Of a stretch of 64,000 nucleotides of DNA, positions 32,600 to 42,700 are shown in pieces. The notes under the pieces are model-generated. The model saw only the letters and a program-made list of their open reading frames with translations. It did not search any database and had not been told where the DNA came from. Origin of the DNA: Salminus brasiliensis (taxonomy: Eukaryota > Chordata > Actinopteri > Characiformes > Bryconidae). The position numbers and the translations under genes are program-made. The stretch is taken from assembly GCF_030463535.1 (NCBI RefSeq), contig NC_132880.1, positions 34,893,842 through 34,957,841 on the forward strand. Direction: 5' to 3'. The number at the start of each line of letters is the position of its first letter. Position 1 is the first letter of the stretch.

Positions 32600-33017
32600 T
32601 TTACACATCCCACTTAGACAGCAGGGATCAGAGTGCAGGTATTTTGCTTCACCTGTTAAAATACTATTTTGGAAATATAATCATATTCCATTTTTTTAAA
32701 TAAAATTTCCAAAATTTTAGTTTATAATACACTTGATTGACTTTTAATTTGAAAATTTGCTGAATTTAAGGCCTCCTTTTCGTTTGAGCGGACTTTAAAT
32801 TTGAAGCGGACTTTTATTTTGCCTCGTGTCTTACGGTGTGTACGCTCCCGCGGGCTCGTTTCTCAGCATGGCACGCTTCTGATTGTCAGTTTCACTGCAA
32901 CTGTTAGTGTTTCCTTTTTACCTCGGAATGGCAGACTTTACAGGAACAGACTAGCAGTAAGAGTGGGGTGTCGGGGAGCTCAGCCGTGTGCTGTGAGTCG
33001 AGCTGTTCAGAGATAAC
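32600..33017. promoter_or_regulatory. shared upstream region of lectin and otud6b
   Basis: The two start codons are 818 bp apart and diverge. The otud6b side (32820-33010) has several CpGs and no TATA box in view, consistent with a housekeeping promoter. The lectin side is AT-rich. Exact start sites are unknown. Confidence 0.4.
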
Positions 33018-33087
33018 ATGGAGGAAGTAGAATCGGCAGAGGAGCTGTTAGTCAAACAGCATCGCAAGGAAAAGAAGGAGCTGCAAG
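33018..33087 (+). CDS. otud6b: otud6b exon 1
   Basis: The ATG at 33018 opens [19 protein letters not shown], like mammalian [17 protein letters not shown]. Donor CAAG|gttggg, phase 1. Residues 1-23. Confidence 0.93.
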
Positions 33088-34805
33088 GTTGGGGACCCTC
33101 ACCCTGCACCATGTTTCCATACTGCAAAACTGGACATTATAGGACAGACATGACCCCTTCTTCTCTTTTCCTGCCCTGATCGTAGAACAGGTTGATGAAT
33201 GATCTTCTCAGTGGTGTAAAATCAAATGACACTAACAGGACTTGTCTCTCTCTGTTATAGCTAAAATACAGGGCATGAAAAATGCTGTGCCTAAAAATGA
33301 CAAGAAAAGGAGAAAGCAGCTAAGTGAAGACGTTGCCAGATTAGAAGCAGAGCTGAATGAGAAACATGAGAATGAGCTCAAACAGCTGCAGAACTCCAAG
33401 GATGCAGAGAAGGTAATGGATGGATGAATGGATGGATGGATGGATGGATGAAATGATAGGATGTTAATTGTAATGGATTTAATTGGAAAGAAATTAATTT
33501 GATTATAAAAAAAGATCTTTGTTAATTATGTGAAGGTTGACGAGGTTTCAGATGCTGTAAATTCCATAAGCCTGTCTGGTGGCGAGCAAGCAGATGGTAA
33601 GCAGGCCCGAGTAACCAAGGCTCAAAAGAGACGGGTAAGTTTAATGGAATAACTGTGGTTGCAAAGATTTATGGTCTTTTAGCATTAATCACCAAAGTTT
33701 GTGAAGTGTCTGCCCAAAAGAAGGAGTTAAACTTGGAAAGTAAAGCAATTATAATGCCAAACATTACACCATGTGAACAAAAGTATTGGGACACCTGTTC
33801 ATTTATTGTTTCTTCTAAAATATCAGGGGTTAAAACCTTTCTCCTGCTTTTGTTGGAGTAGCTGTCTTACTATCCAGGGAAGGGTTTCAGCTAGATTTTG
33901 GAGCACTGCTGTGAGAACTTTCAGATTACATTCAGCGACAACAGCATTAGTGAGGTCAGGATGTTGGATGATCACCACCATAGATCATCCCCAACTCCAC
34001 ATCTCATCCCAAAGTTATTGGCTGGAGCATCACCATCACCCAGAGAACACAGTCCCACTGCTCCACAGTTCTATGCCCACACTTGGCATTAGGCACAGTG
34101 CCAATAGCTTCATGTTTATCTGCTCCAGAGAGTCCTATTCTTTTGGCAGTACTTCTCTACAGGGACTAGGCAAACTGTGTGTGTGTATTTGTGTATCGGA
34201 GACAGAGACTGCTTTAGCTGTACCTACTGTTCTACTGTGTGTAATTTTCCAGGACAAAAAAGCTGCTCTGGAGAAGGAGCGAGAGAATCGCATCGCCGAG
34301 GCAGAGTTGGAAAACCTGTCAGGATCTAGGCACCAGGAGGGTCTGAAACTGAAGCAGAAGTTGGCTGAGAAGCATCTGCAGATCAAGGAGATATCCTCTG
34401 ACGGCCACTGCATGTACCGTGCTGTGGAGGACCAGCTTGTAGAGCGTGGACGTGCACTCGGGATCCAGGAGCTCCGCGCTCAAACGGCTCAGTACATGAG
34501 GAGCCACTCGAGTGATTTCCTGCCTTTTCTCACCAACCCAAACACTGGGGACATGTACACTGAAGGTAATCCTTTTCAAAGAGCTACATCATGTGTGCTG
34601 CTAAGCAAAGTAAATATGTATATATACTATACAGGAATGACTGCATATAGAATCTATATACAGTTCAGTTCATAAGGATTTGGAATGATATTTGTAGTTT
34701 TGCTGAATAATATGCAGTCCACAGAAGTGATGATGCAAGTGAAAAGGCCACCATTGGGCTGAAAAAACAAACCTACCAGAGAGGAGTGGACAAATCAACA
34801 GTTTG

Positions 34806-34893
<88 letters not shown>

Positions 34894-36468
34894 AAAAGAG
34901 AGAATTAAAGATAATTATAGTGAAAGATTGTGCAGAATATATATTGTACAGATATAGTGCAGAACTTGGTGGAGGAAAAACTGCTTCACAACATCTAGTC
35001 AAGCCAAGAACACTGTAGTGAAGGTAGACATATCATTGTTGAAGTCTACAATCAAGAGACACCTGCATTATTTAAATAAAGAGAGTTTACATCTAGATGC
35101 AGAAAGGTCAGGTTAGATTTAGCTAGAAAACCTCTAAAAAAAGCCTCCCCAACTCTGGATTCAATATTCTTTAGAAAGATGAAACTTGTAGCACAATGAT
35201 GGGAAGAGACAGTTATGGAAAAGAAAAAGAAGAGCTTATTATCCAATGCGTCATCTGTCAAACATGGTGGAGGCACTACTATGGCATGGGCATAAATGGT
35301 TGCCAGTGGAACTGGATCACTGGTGTTTACTGATGATGTGACTGCTGACAGAAGTAGCATATGATGGCAGTATGAATTCTACTGTGTATAGAGCTGTACT
35401 TTAGTCAGATGATGCAAAATTCAAGAGCTTTTAAAAAGTCTACACTTCAATCACATCTTGATTTTTCAATCACTAGAACAGCTAGTTTAAATGTCTGCTT
35501 AACCTGCTTTACTTTATAAAAACCTTTTCCTTTTCCTGCACACAGAGGAGTTTGACAAGTACTGCAGTGATGTGGCAGAAACAGCAGCTTGGGGGGGGCA
35601 ATTAGAGGTAGGTATCCTGTGTCACCTGAACAAGCCATTTTTGTACTACAATCACTATACAGCTCCATTACTGGTGTAGAACTAGGCCAGATGCACACAC
35701 CAATGTGCCAGATGCACACACACATACAGGGCGCCTTCAGATGTCTTGTGCAGTCCATGCCTCGAATGGTCAGATCTGTAGTGGTGGCACGAGGGGGCCC
35801 TACTTAATATTAAGCTGGTGGTGCTAATGCTGTGGCTGATTGATGTATAACTGCTTTATAATAATTTATTTATTTATTTATTTATTTTTTCAGCCCAAAC
35901 CAATGAAGCACTGCTTTTGGAGTTTTCTCCTTCATTTTTGCACTTAGCTATGAGACTTTAATTTAATATTAGCATGTTCCCAAAATATGAATTTGGGGGA
36001 TATTGAATTTTATTAAATTTAGCTACATTAGCCTCACAGTTCGCTTGCAAAACATTTATCAGACGTTCATAATTTAATAATAATAAAAATGTTCTTAATT
36101 AGAAAAATGTTGAAATGTGTTCATTTTGTTTCCTAACTTGCTGTCTTTCCCTGTTTCCCCACCATCACAGTTAAGAGCCCTTACACACATCCTCCAGTTA
36201 CCAATAGAGGTCCTACAAGCGGATTCGCCTGCAATTGTTATTGGTGAAGAATACGACAAACTGCCAGTCACTCTCATGTAAACATCTTCACAATGTTTTC
36301 CATCTTTCTTTAATTTGATTATGACTGAAAGGTGGATTTGTTCACTTTGTGCTAAACATCCCTCTCTGTCCTTTTTTCCCCAGTTACATGAGACATGCAT
36401 ATGGTTTGGGGGAGCACTACAACTCCGTGGAGCCACAGAAAGACGTAGCAAGTGAAGAGCAAGAGTGA
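33018..36468 (+). CDS. otud6b: otud6b, OTU-domain deubiquitinase (7 exons)
   Basis: A cysteine protease that removes ubiquitin, with a helical N-terminus and a C-terminal OTU domain. The exons sum to 888 nt (295 aa plus stop; human is 293). Residues 1-75 are Lys/Glu-rich and coiled-coil-like, with [18 protein letters not shown] almost identical to mammals. The OTU domain opens at about 150 with the catalytic block [15 protein letters not shown] (Asp157, Cys160) and closes with [15 protein letters not shown] (His279, then Asn281), so the catalytic residues are intact. [15 protein letters not shown] and [13 protein letters not shown] are diagnostic. It is divergent from the lectin gene, upstream of lrrc69 as in mammals. 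The first canonical AATAAA on this strand is at 37956, beyond a Tc1-like relic. Confidence 0.97.
33261..33412 (+). CDS. otud6b: otud6b exon 2
   Basis: Acceptor tctgttatag, donor GAGAAG|gtaatg, phase 1 to 0. Residues 24-74, highly conserved basic and coiled-coil part. Confidence 0.97.
33417..33450 (+). repeat. (GGAT)n microsatellite
   Basis: About eight tgga/ggat units immediately after the exon 2 donor. Confidence 0.9.
33536..33634 (+). CDS. otud6b: otud6b exon 3
   Basis: Acceptor taattatgtgaag (purine-rich and weak), donor AGACGG|gtaagt, phase 0 to 0, 33 codons (75-107). RVTKAQKRR matches mammalian RISKAQKRR. Confidence 0.92.
33770..34195. mobile_element. MITE copy C
   Basis: Left end gaacaaaagtattgggacac. 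The interior runs parallel to copies D and E in the opposite sense, including gagaacacagtcccactgct and tgtttatctgctccagag. It fills otud6b intron 3. Confidence 0.75.
34253..34565 (+). CDS. otud6b: otud6b exon 4 (catalytic Asp/Cys)
   Basis: Acceptor taattttccag, donor GAAG|gtaatc, phase 0 to 1. Residues 108-211, with the catalytic [15 protein letters not shown] and [16 protein letters not shown]. Confidence 0.97.
34809..34888. repeat. (AT)n microsatellite, about 78 bp
   Basis: Uninterrupted at units in otud6b intron 4. Nothing else is recognisable in that intron. Confidence 0.95.
35546..35607 (+). CDS. otud6b: otud6b exon 5
   Basis: Acceptor ctgcacacag, donor TTAGAG|gtaggt, phase 1 to 0. [20 protein letters not shown], residues 212-232, contains a run of eight g bases coding Gly-Gly. 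Confidence 0.96.
36171..36277 (+). CDS. otud6b: otud6b exon 6
   Basis: Acceptor caccatcacag, donor CTCAT|gtaaac, phase 0 to 2. [20 protein letters not shown], residues 233-267. Confidence 0.96.
36384..36468 (+). CDS. otud6b: otud6b exon 7 (catalytic His, stop)
   Basis: Acceptor ttttttccccag, TGA at 36466-36468. [20 protein letters not shown], residues 268-295, with catalytic His279. The last 12 residues differ from mammals. Confidence 0.96.
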
Positions 36469-36639
36469 AGTGGTGTCTGAGATTACTGTAGGCAAGAGCT
36501 TCTGTGTTGGACCTTGTGTCAGTCTGGAGAGAGGCCAAAACAAATATCTGGCTTCTAGTCTGACAGACTAGATACTGAATCAGAGAGAGGAGAGGCATTC
36601 GGGGGAATTAAGGACCCAAGTGATCAATAGCTGTCAGTT

Positions 36640-37830
36640 ATTCGTGGTTACAGTTGTGATCAGACATTTACATCCACATCATGGACATGAATGTCATGGC
36701 AATATGGACTTTCAGTGATTTCTTTGAACTGTGGCAGAATGAGTGACAACATACAAAACCCCCCAAAAATATACAGGGACAAAAGTATACATACTCCCAC
36801 TTAGATTATTACATTCAGTGATTCTGGAAGTTTACCTCTTTTAACTTTTCTAGGCCTCTTAACTTCCTGTCAGTGATCATGATTGACTACAGCTGGTAGC
36901 TTATCTGTACCCACTTAGAAAGGGATAACTTGACGACACTTGTTGAATCCATCAACACACAGTGCAATGAGAAGGTTCATGGAGCTCAGTGCAGATCTGA
37001 GAAGGATGATCGTAGGTTTACAAGTTAGAAAAGTCTCTTGGAGCCACTTCTAACCAATTGCAGACTCCATGATCATCAGTTCTAACAGATGTACATAAGT
37101 ACAAGTTGTTGGGAGGCTTAGCCACTTTACCAAGGACTGAAGGATGAACCAAACTCTCCCTGTCATCTTAGAGGAAGTTGGTTCAGATGATCAGAAATGG
37201 TCCAAGAGCAACAAAAGGCACAGGGTTGCCATGAACTGGAAGCCGTTGGAACACCAGTGTCACTCTCTACAATGAGCTTTACATCAACATGGACCAAGAG
37301 GCTGCCATCCAAGAATGAAGCTTCTGCTCCGAAAACACCACCTTTAAGCCTACCTTGCGTTTGCAGTTGACCACATGGAAGAAGAAAAAGCCTTCTGGAG
37401 GAAAGTTTTGTGGTCAGATGAGGCAAACGTTGAGTTGACTGGTCACAATGACCAGAGGTATGTTTGAAGGAGCAACTTGACACAACTGGGTGTTCAAACA
37501 GGACAGTGACCCCAAACACGCAACAAAGGTGGCTGTGGAACGGACAACGTAGGCTGACATTAAGCCTTCAGAAGTCCTTCCCAAAGTCCTTCCCTCAAAT
37601 ATGTGGACTGTGTTTAAAAGTCAGGTCAGTGCTAGAAACCCAGCAAATCAACACACTACCCATTCTAAAGGTGAGCTCGCTTCTGCCAGAAGCTTGTTGA
37701 TAGAAACATATGCAATGAATTCTTGCTGTATGTTGCCACTCATTCTGCCCTAGAGACAGTTAAAAATTCAAAATTGACATGACTTTCATGTTGCTGATTT
37801 GTGTAATGTTTTGACTACAACTGTGTATGA
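36640..37830 (+). mobile_element. Tc1-like transposon relic downstream of otud6b
   Basis: Ends acagttgtgatcagacattt and the inverse stretch aatgttttgactacaactgt. The interior reads like Tc1 transposase with many breaks, for example the stretch for QTGQ..DPKHATK near 37495-37520 and the Trp-Ser-Asp-Glu-like tggtcagatgaggcaaacgt near 37410. It is the same family as 30236-31045 but in the opposite orientation. Confidence 0.8.
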
Positions 37831-37955
37831 GTGTGTGTAGGATTCTGTATTCTGTAAAAAATACATATATGGAAAAAAAAAAAAGAAGAACATGTTCTCA
37901 GTAAGGAAATCGGCCACATGCTAAAGATCTCTTGGAAATTTTAAATCTTTGTCGA

Positions 37956-37961
37956 AATAAA
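37956..37961 (+). terminator. AATAAA, possible otud6b poly(A) signal
   Basis: First canonical hexamer on the + strand after the otud6b stop, 1.5 kb away and past a transposon relic. The real site may be a nearer variant signal. Confidence 0.35.
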
Positions 37962-38639
37962 TCATTTTAGTTTCCAGTTTCTTTGTGTTGGAGAAGATCT
38001 TGGTGGAAACCTTGACAGTAGTGCCTGTGTTTTGGTAAAGCTACATTGTAGTTGTGCATATTTTTGGGTTTAACACCTATGGGATGTTTGTTCATAAACC
38101 TACATGCAGTTTGAGGAAATCCACCGAAGTAGAAGTCCAATATGCTGCTGTTGAATAAAACAACAATGTGGTAACCTCTGGGGTAAGAAGTCCCCTGGGC
38201 AAATTTCATCAATTTGTCATCCAGGTTTTACAGGCTGTATCATTTCTTTGTCAGTCCTTCCGAAGAATTTTGCTTGGCCAGCATAGAGTAGGTTTCACCT
38301 AGTTCAGCTGGATGTCTAGCCTGTCAACCAAGAAAAGTAGAAAACAAGTTGGTCTTTACTGGATTTTTCAGCTGGATGTTTTAGCATTTTTAAGGTTTGC
38401 ATTTCTCACCAGTTATTACAGTTATTAATCACAGTACAAACCTAAACATGATATTTTATCACCACGGTCAAATTATTCATTAATTATTTCACTTCATTTA
38501 ATTGTTTTTAATAAAATGTGATAAATAAAAGAACATTTAAATAAAATAACATGTGAAAAGTCAACTTGGTTTATTGATTAAGCAAATATTATTCCATACA
38601 GCCAATCGCTCATTGAAATATCTTTAAAACGACGTACAC

Positions 38640-39115
38640 TGTGTGTCCAAATGTTTGTGGACACCACTTCTAGTGAATACATTTAGCCACTTTAAGTTGC
38701 ATCCATTGCTGATACAGATGTGCAAATGTACACACACACACACACACAGAGACACAACTTGTCCAGTCCCTGTAAAGAAGTACTGTTAATAGAGTAGGAC
38801 TCTCTGAAGCAGGTAAATATAAACCTATTGGCACCATGCTGCCTAATACAAGTCGTGTGCTAGAGAGGTGTAAAGCCCCCCAGCACTGAGCTGTGGAGCA
38901 GTGGAAGAACTGTGTTCTCTGGAATGATGGTGCTCCATCCAAAACTGACACTGATGCTGAATGCATTTAGATCTTCACAGCAATGCTCCAAAATCTAGTA
39001 GAACGTTTTTCCTAGACAGTTTCAGAGACGGTTACTCCAACAAAAGTAGGATAGGCTCTTTTTGAAGGAAACGGTAAATAAGATGTCCCAATACTTTTGT
39101 CCATATTGTGTATAG
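38640..39115 (+). mobile_element. MITE copy D, complete
   Basis: Outer ends gtgtgtccaaatgtttgtgg and gatgtcccaatacttttgtc with the flank tatagt. It is the most complete uninterrupted copy of the family (others at 1741, 21995, 33770 and 54590). It ends about 240 bp upstream of lrrc69. Confidence 0.8.
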
Positions 39116-39250
39116 TCATTTAACAAAATTCATATTTTTAAAAACGAAATAAACCCCAATTCAGGCAAGAAATGTGCTGGGATTAGCTTTGACCCCCTCA
39201 TTTGGTCAGGAGTGATGATGTCTCCCCTCCAGTTGTCTTACCTGTAAGCG

Positions 39251-39265
39251 CCACTAGGGGTCAGC
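39251..39265 (+). promoter_or_regulatory. CTCF-like motif in the lrrc69 promoter
   Basis: CCACTAGGGGTCAGC fits the vertebrate CTCF core (CCASYAGRKGGCRSY) at 14 of 15 positions; the only mismatch is T for G at position 11. Confidence 0.5.
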
Positions 39266-39291
39266 GGTGTCGCTTTAGTGAGGGAAGTGGG

Positions 39292-39305
39292 GTTTCTATG
39301 GAAAC
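39292..39305. promoter_or_regulatory. palindromic X-box (RFX site) upstream of lrrc69
   Basis: GTTTCTATGGAAAC is a full 14-bp X-box of the type bound by RFX factors at ciliary gene promoters. It ends 46 bp before the lrrc69 ATG, where promoter X-boxes usually lie. Confidence 0.75.
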
Positions 39306-39351
39306 GCGGATCAGTTGAGCTCTGTTCAGCGCTCGCGTTTAAGCGCTTTTA

Positions 39352-39528
39352 ATGGCGAGCGGTTTATTAATCAGGGCATTGAGGGGAAATGCCAAATCTG
39401 TTCATTTGAGCTCCAGAAATTTAAGAAATGTCCCTAAGGCGCTTGGACAGCTGACTTGCGTTTTAGGACTACATTTAAACAACAACTGCCTTTCCAGTCT
39501 GCCTGCTCAGATACAGTCCCTGAGACAA
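39352..39528 (+). CDS. lrrc69: lrrc69 exon 1
   Basis: The ATG at 39352 opens MASGLLIRALRGNAK, like mammalian ERLLIKALSGGKN. Donor AGACAA|gtgagt, phase 0, 59 codons. First leucine-rich repeats. Confidence 0.95.
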
Positions 39529-39703
39529 GTGAGTAACAGTGAGCGCCAGCCGCGGGGCTTTAGCTAGTAAACACTAGCGCTGACTAACACAGCTGCAGTT
39601 TCCACAGTAGCTAACTCTCAAACTGAATTTACAGAAAATTACTATAAATTGCCAATTTGTTCGTTTGAAACTATTAAAACTTGCTAACTGATTAAATGTT
39701 TTA

Positions 39704-39735
<32 letters not shown>

Positions 39736-42700
39736 ACTTTTGGAGAGTTGTGGTGCGGGTGTTTTTAAAGCCTGGCGAGGCTGATGGTCGCCCTTTTCAG
39801 TTCCACCTTAAATAGTGCTACATTTAAGGTCCTACAGCTACATTTAAGGTCCTACAGCTACATTTAAGGTGAAAATCCCTTTTAGCCTCGCGGATTTTAA
39901 TACACACCAGCGCCACAGCTCTCAGACAGATATTTTAACAGTGAGAGACAGTAAAACCCCTCTTCCCACCCAGTGGCAATACCCTAACACAATACCGGCT
40001 AATCATTTTACATATGCACGTTATCTGTCAGTGTTAAAACATTAGCACAAGTACATTTCCAGATAAACTGTATTAACTAATGAAGTAAAGTAACTTACCA
40101 TCGGGGTTTCCACAGTTTGGTTGGCTGGGACATCATGGTTTTGAGTGATTGGGACAGTGCAATAGAGAACCACTATATGTGACCTGAATGCTCTACATTA
40201 TTGGTTCCCAACCCCCTCATATGTGCTGATCCCAAATCAAGCACAGCAGTACAGGTGGAGTGAGCACAGGGTGCAGGGAGGTAAGAGAGGTGGGGAACAC
40301 ACCCATTGCAAGAAGAAGTCTGCCTTTGGGCTGAAGGATCTGTGATCAGTCAGATGATGTGTTCATTAAACAGGTTGTGGTGTTGGGGGATGGTTTGTAA
40401 TGCATTCTGTACCTGAAACATCTTTTTTTTTTATATATATATATATCTTAATTTAATGTGTTCAATGAAATTTGGGGGTTAAAAATGACAGGATGGAATG
40501 AGAGGGAGGGGGTTGTTGTGACGGTGAGAAAAGACAGCGCCGTCTGAATTGTGGCTGGATTTTTAATCCTTCGGTACTGAAGTTGAACAGAAATGAATGT
40601 GTCAATTCATAATTGTGCACATAGAAAGAAAAAAAGTGCATATGAAGTAATATAAAAGTATGAACAGAATGAGGGAGTCTCACTTCAGGCCATGTGTAAT
40701 CTGTGAAAAAGTGTAGAGGACAGAGTCACTTGTCTGTGAAAGTGAGGAGGTCAGGTCCCCCGTGTTTCCCACGTCCGCTATGCCCTTGCTCTCAGGGAAG
40801 TTGGAAGAGTGGGCTAGCAGTGCCAGCAAGTTGGCAATAATAGACAATAGTTAGCAAGTCGTTTTTTTTGGAGAAAAAAACTTTGTGTCTACATTTTTGT
40901 CGTTTTACATTTTATGACATCATTTATATCTAATAGTTCTTTACATAATGTAATTACAAAGATCTCATGATAAATGCACCAATAGAAATGCTCCAGAACT
41001 TACTTTTACACTGACTTCCATTGAAAGTTAAGAAGCATTTTAAAGGTTCTATTTTGGAGTTGCAAGGTCTTTGCATGACCGCAACAGTATGTTCAGCTTC
41101 TACAGTCTACATGCTACCATGTCCACATTGCTGATCTGTGTGTGGCTCTATTGCTTTAGTTAACAGAACTCAATCTGGGGAATAATGTTTTCGAGGAGAT
41201 CCCAGTTGTACTGAAGCATCTGAATACTCTGAAAAAACTTTATTTGTTTGGGAATAATATTTCCAGTTTGCATCCAGAGGTTTTCGGTGAGTGAAGCATT
41301 TAATGCAATGTCACTTTAATTTTGTATCTTGTTCTTTATTTATATTTGTGTGTTACAGCCTTGTGCATTTTAAATCACTTTTTTATTTTTCCAGAAGGAC
41401 TTCCAAACCTTACAGTTCTCAATCTGAATCATAACAGAATCAGAGTCATTCCTCCAGCCATTAAGAGGTAAAGTGTGTGTGGTCTGCTTTGATAGAGTGA
41501 AATTGAGTGTGATGGTGATTTAGACCTGTCGTCGGGAGGTTGATGCAGGACAACGCCTCTTCAGCCATTTTTCTTTTGACTTTTGTTTTCAGACTTTCCA
41601 ATCTGGAAGTTTTTAGCCTTACGCACAATCTGCTGGAAGAAATTCCTGCTGAACTGGGATTGCTTAAGAATTTGACAGAGATTAATTTTGCCAATAACAA
41701 GCTGACTGCAATTCCACAGCAACTTTATGATTTAACACAACTGAGGAAGCTGAGCTTGGCCAGGAACAGTCTGATAGACTTGCCAGAGGTGAGTTTCAGG
41801 TGGCTTTCTGCTAGAAGCTGAAGATGTTTTAACACAGTGAATCTCCTTCATGAATGCTTAGTGTTCCTTTTTTCTGGTGTTCAGTCTTTGTAACAGCTCA
41901 TATTTCTATGAGCACTGAATGTGAACTGTTGTACAGTTGTTTGTCATGAACGTCTCCTGTTTTGCTGAAGGGCATTCTTGGATGGGAGAACTTGAAGACC
42001 TTAGATGTTGCTGGTAATCGGCTGTCTATGTTTCCTGTTGATGTAAGTCTTAGTGTAGCCCCGTTCACACCTGCCGTTAACATTTACGTTTACATTTACG
42101 GCATTTAGCTGTCGCTCTTAACCAGAGCGACTTACAAGGTTACTCGTATTACAGAGCAGGGCCAACATAGTGTTAGGAGTCTTGCCCAAGGACTCTTATT
42201 GGTGTAGCGCAGTATAGTCACCCAGACCAGGAATCGAACCTCAGTCTCCGGTAGTGGTATTATCTGCCGCACCACACCAACCACTGCACATTCGTCTTAA
42301 CCACTTAACATCCGTCTTTGGGGAATCAGTCATATGAAGACATGGCTATAATGTGAAGATTCTTCACATTAACAGCACTCTGTTACAAACATGGTTCTTC
42401 ATGGAACAAAAGTGGAACTATATATGTCTTAGGAATAGATCATTAATTTAATTTGATAAAATTCTAAGAGCGACTTACAAGGTTACTCGTATTACAGAGC
42501 AGGGCCAACATAGTGTTAGGAGTCTTGCCCAAGGACTCTTATTGGTGTAGCGCAGTATAGTCACCCAGACCAGGAATCGAACCTCAGTCTCCGGTAGTGG
42601 TATTATCTGCCGCACCACACCAACCACTGCACATTCGTCTTAACCACTTAACATCCGTCTTTGGGGAATCAGTCATATGAAGACATGGCTATAATGTGAA

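Noticed and set aside
33773-34675. 300-codon frame over otud6b exon 4
   Set aside because: Only the part from 34253 to 34565 is exon; the upstream portion is MITE copy C and intron.
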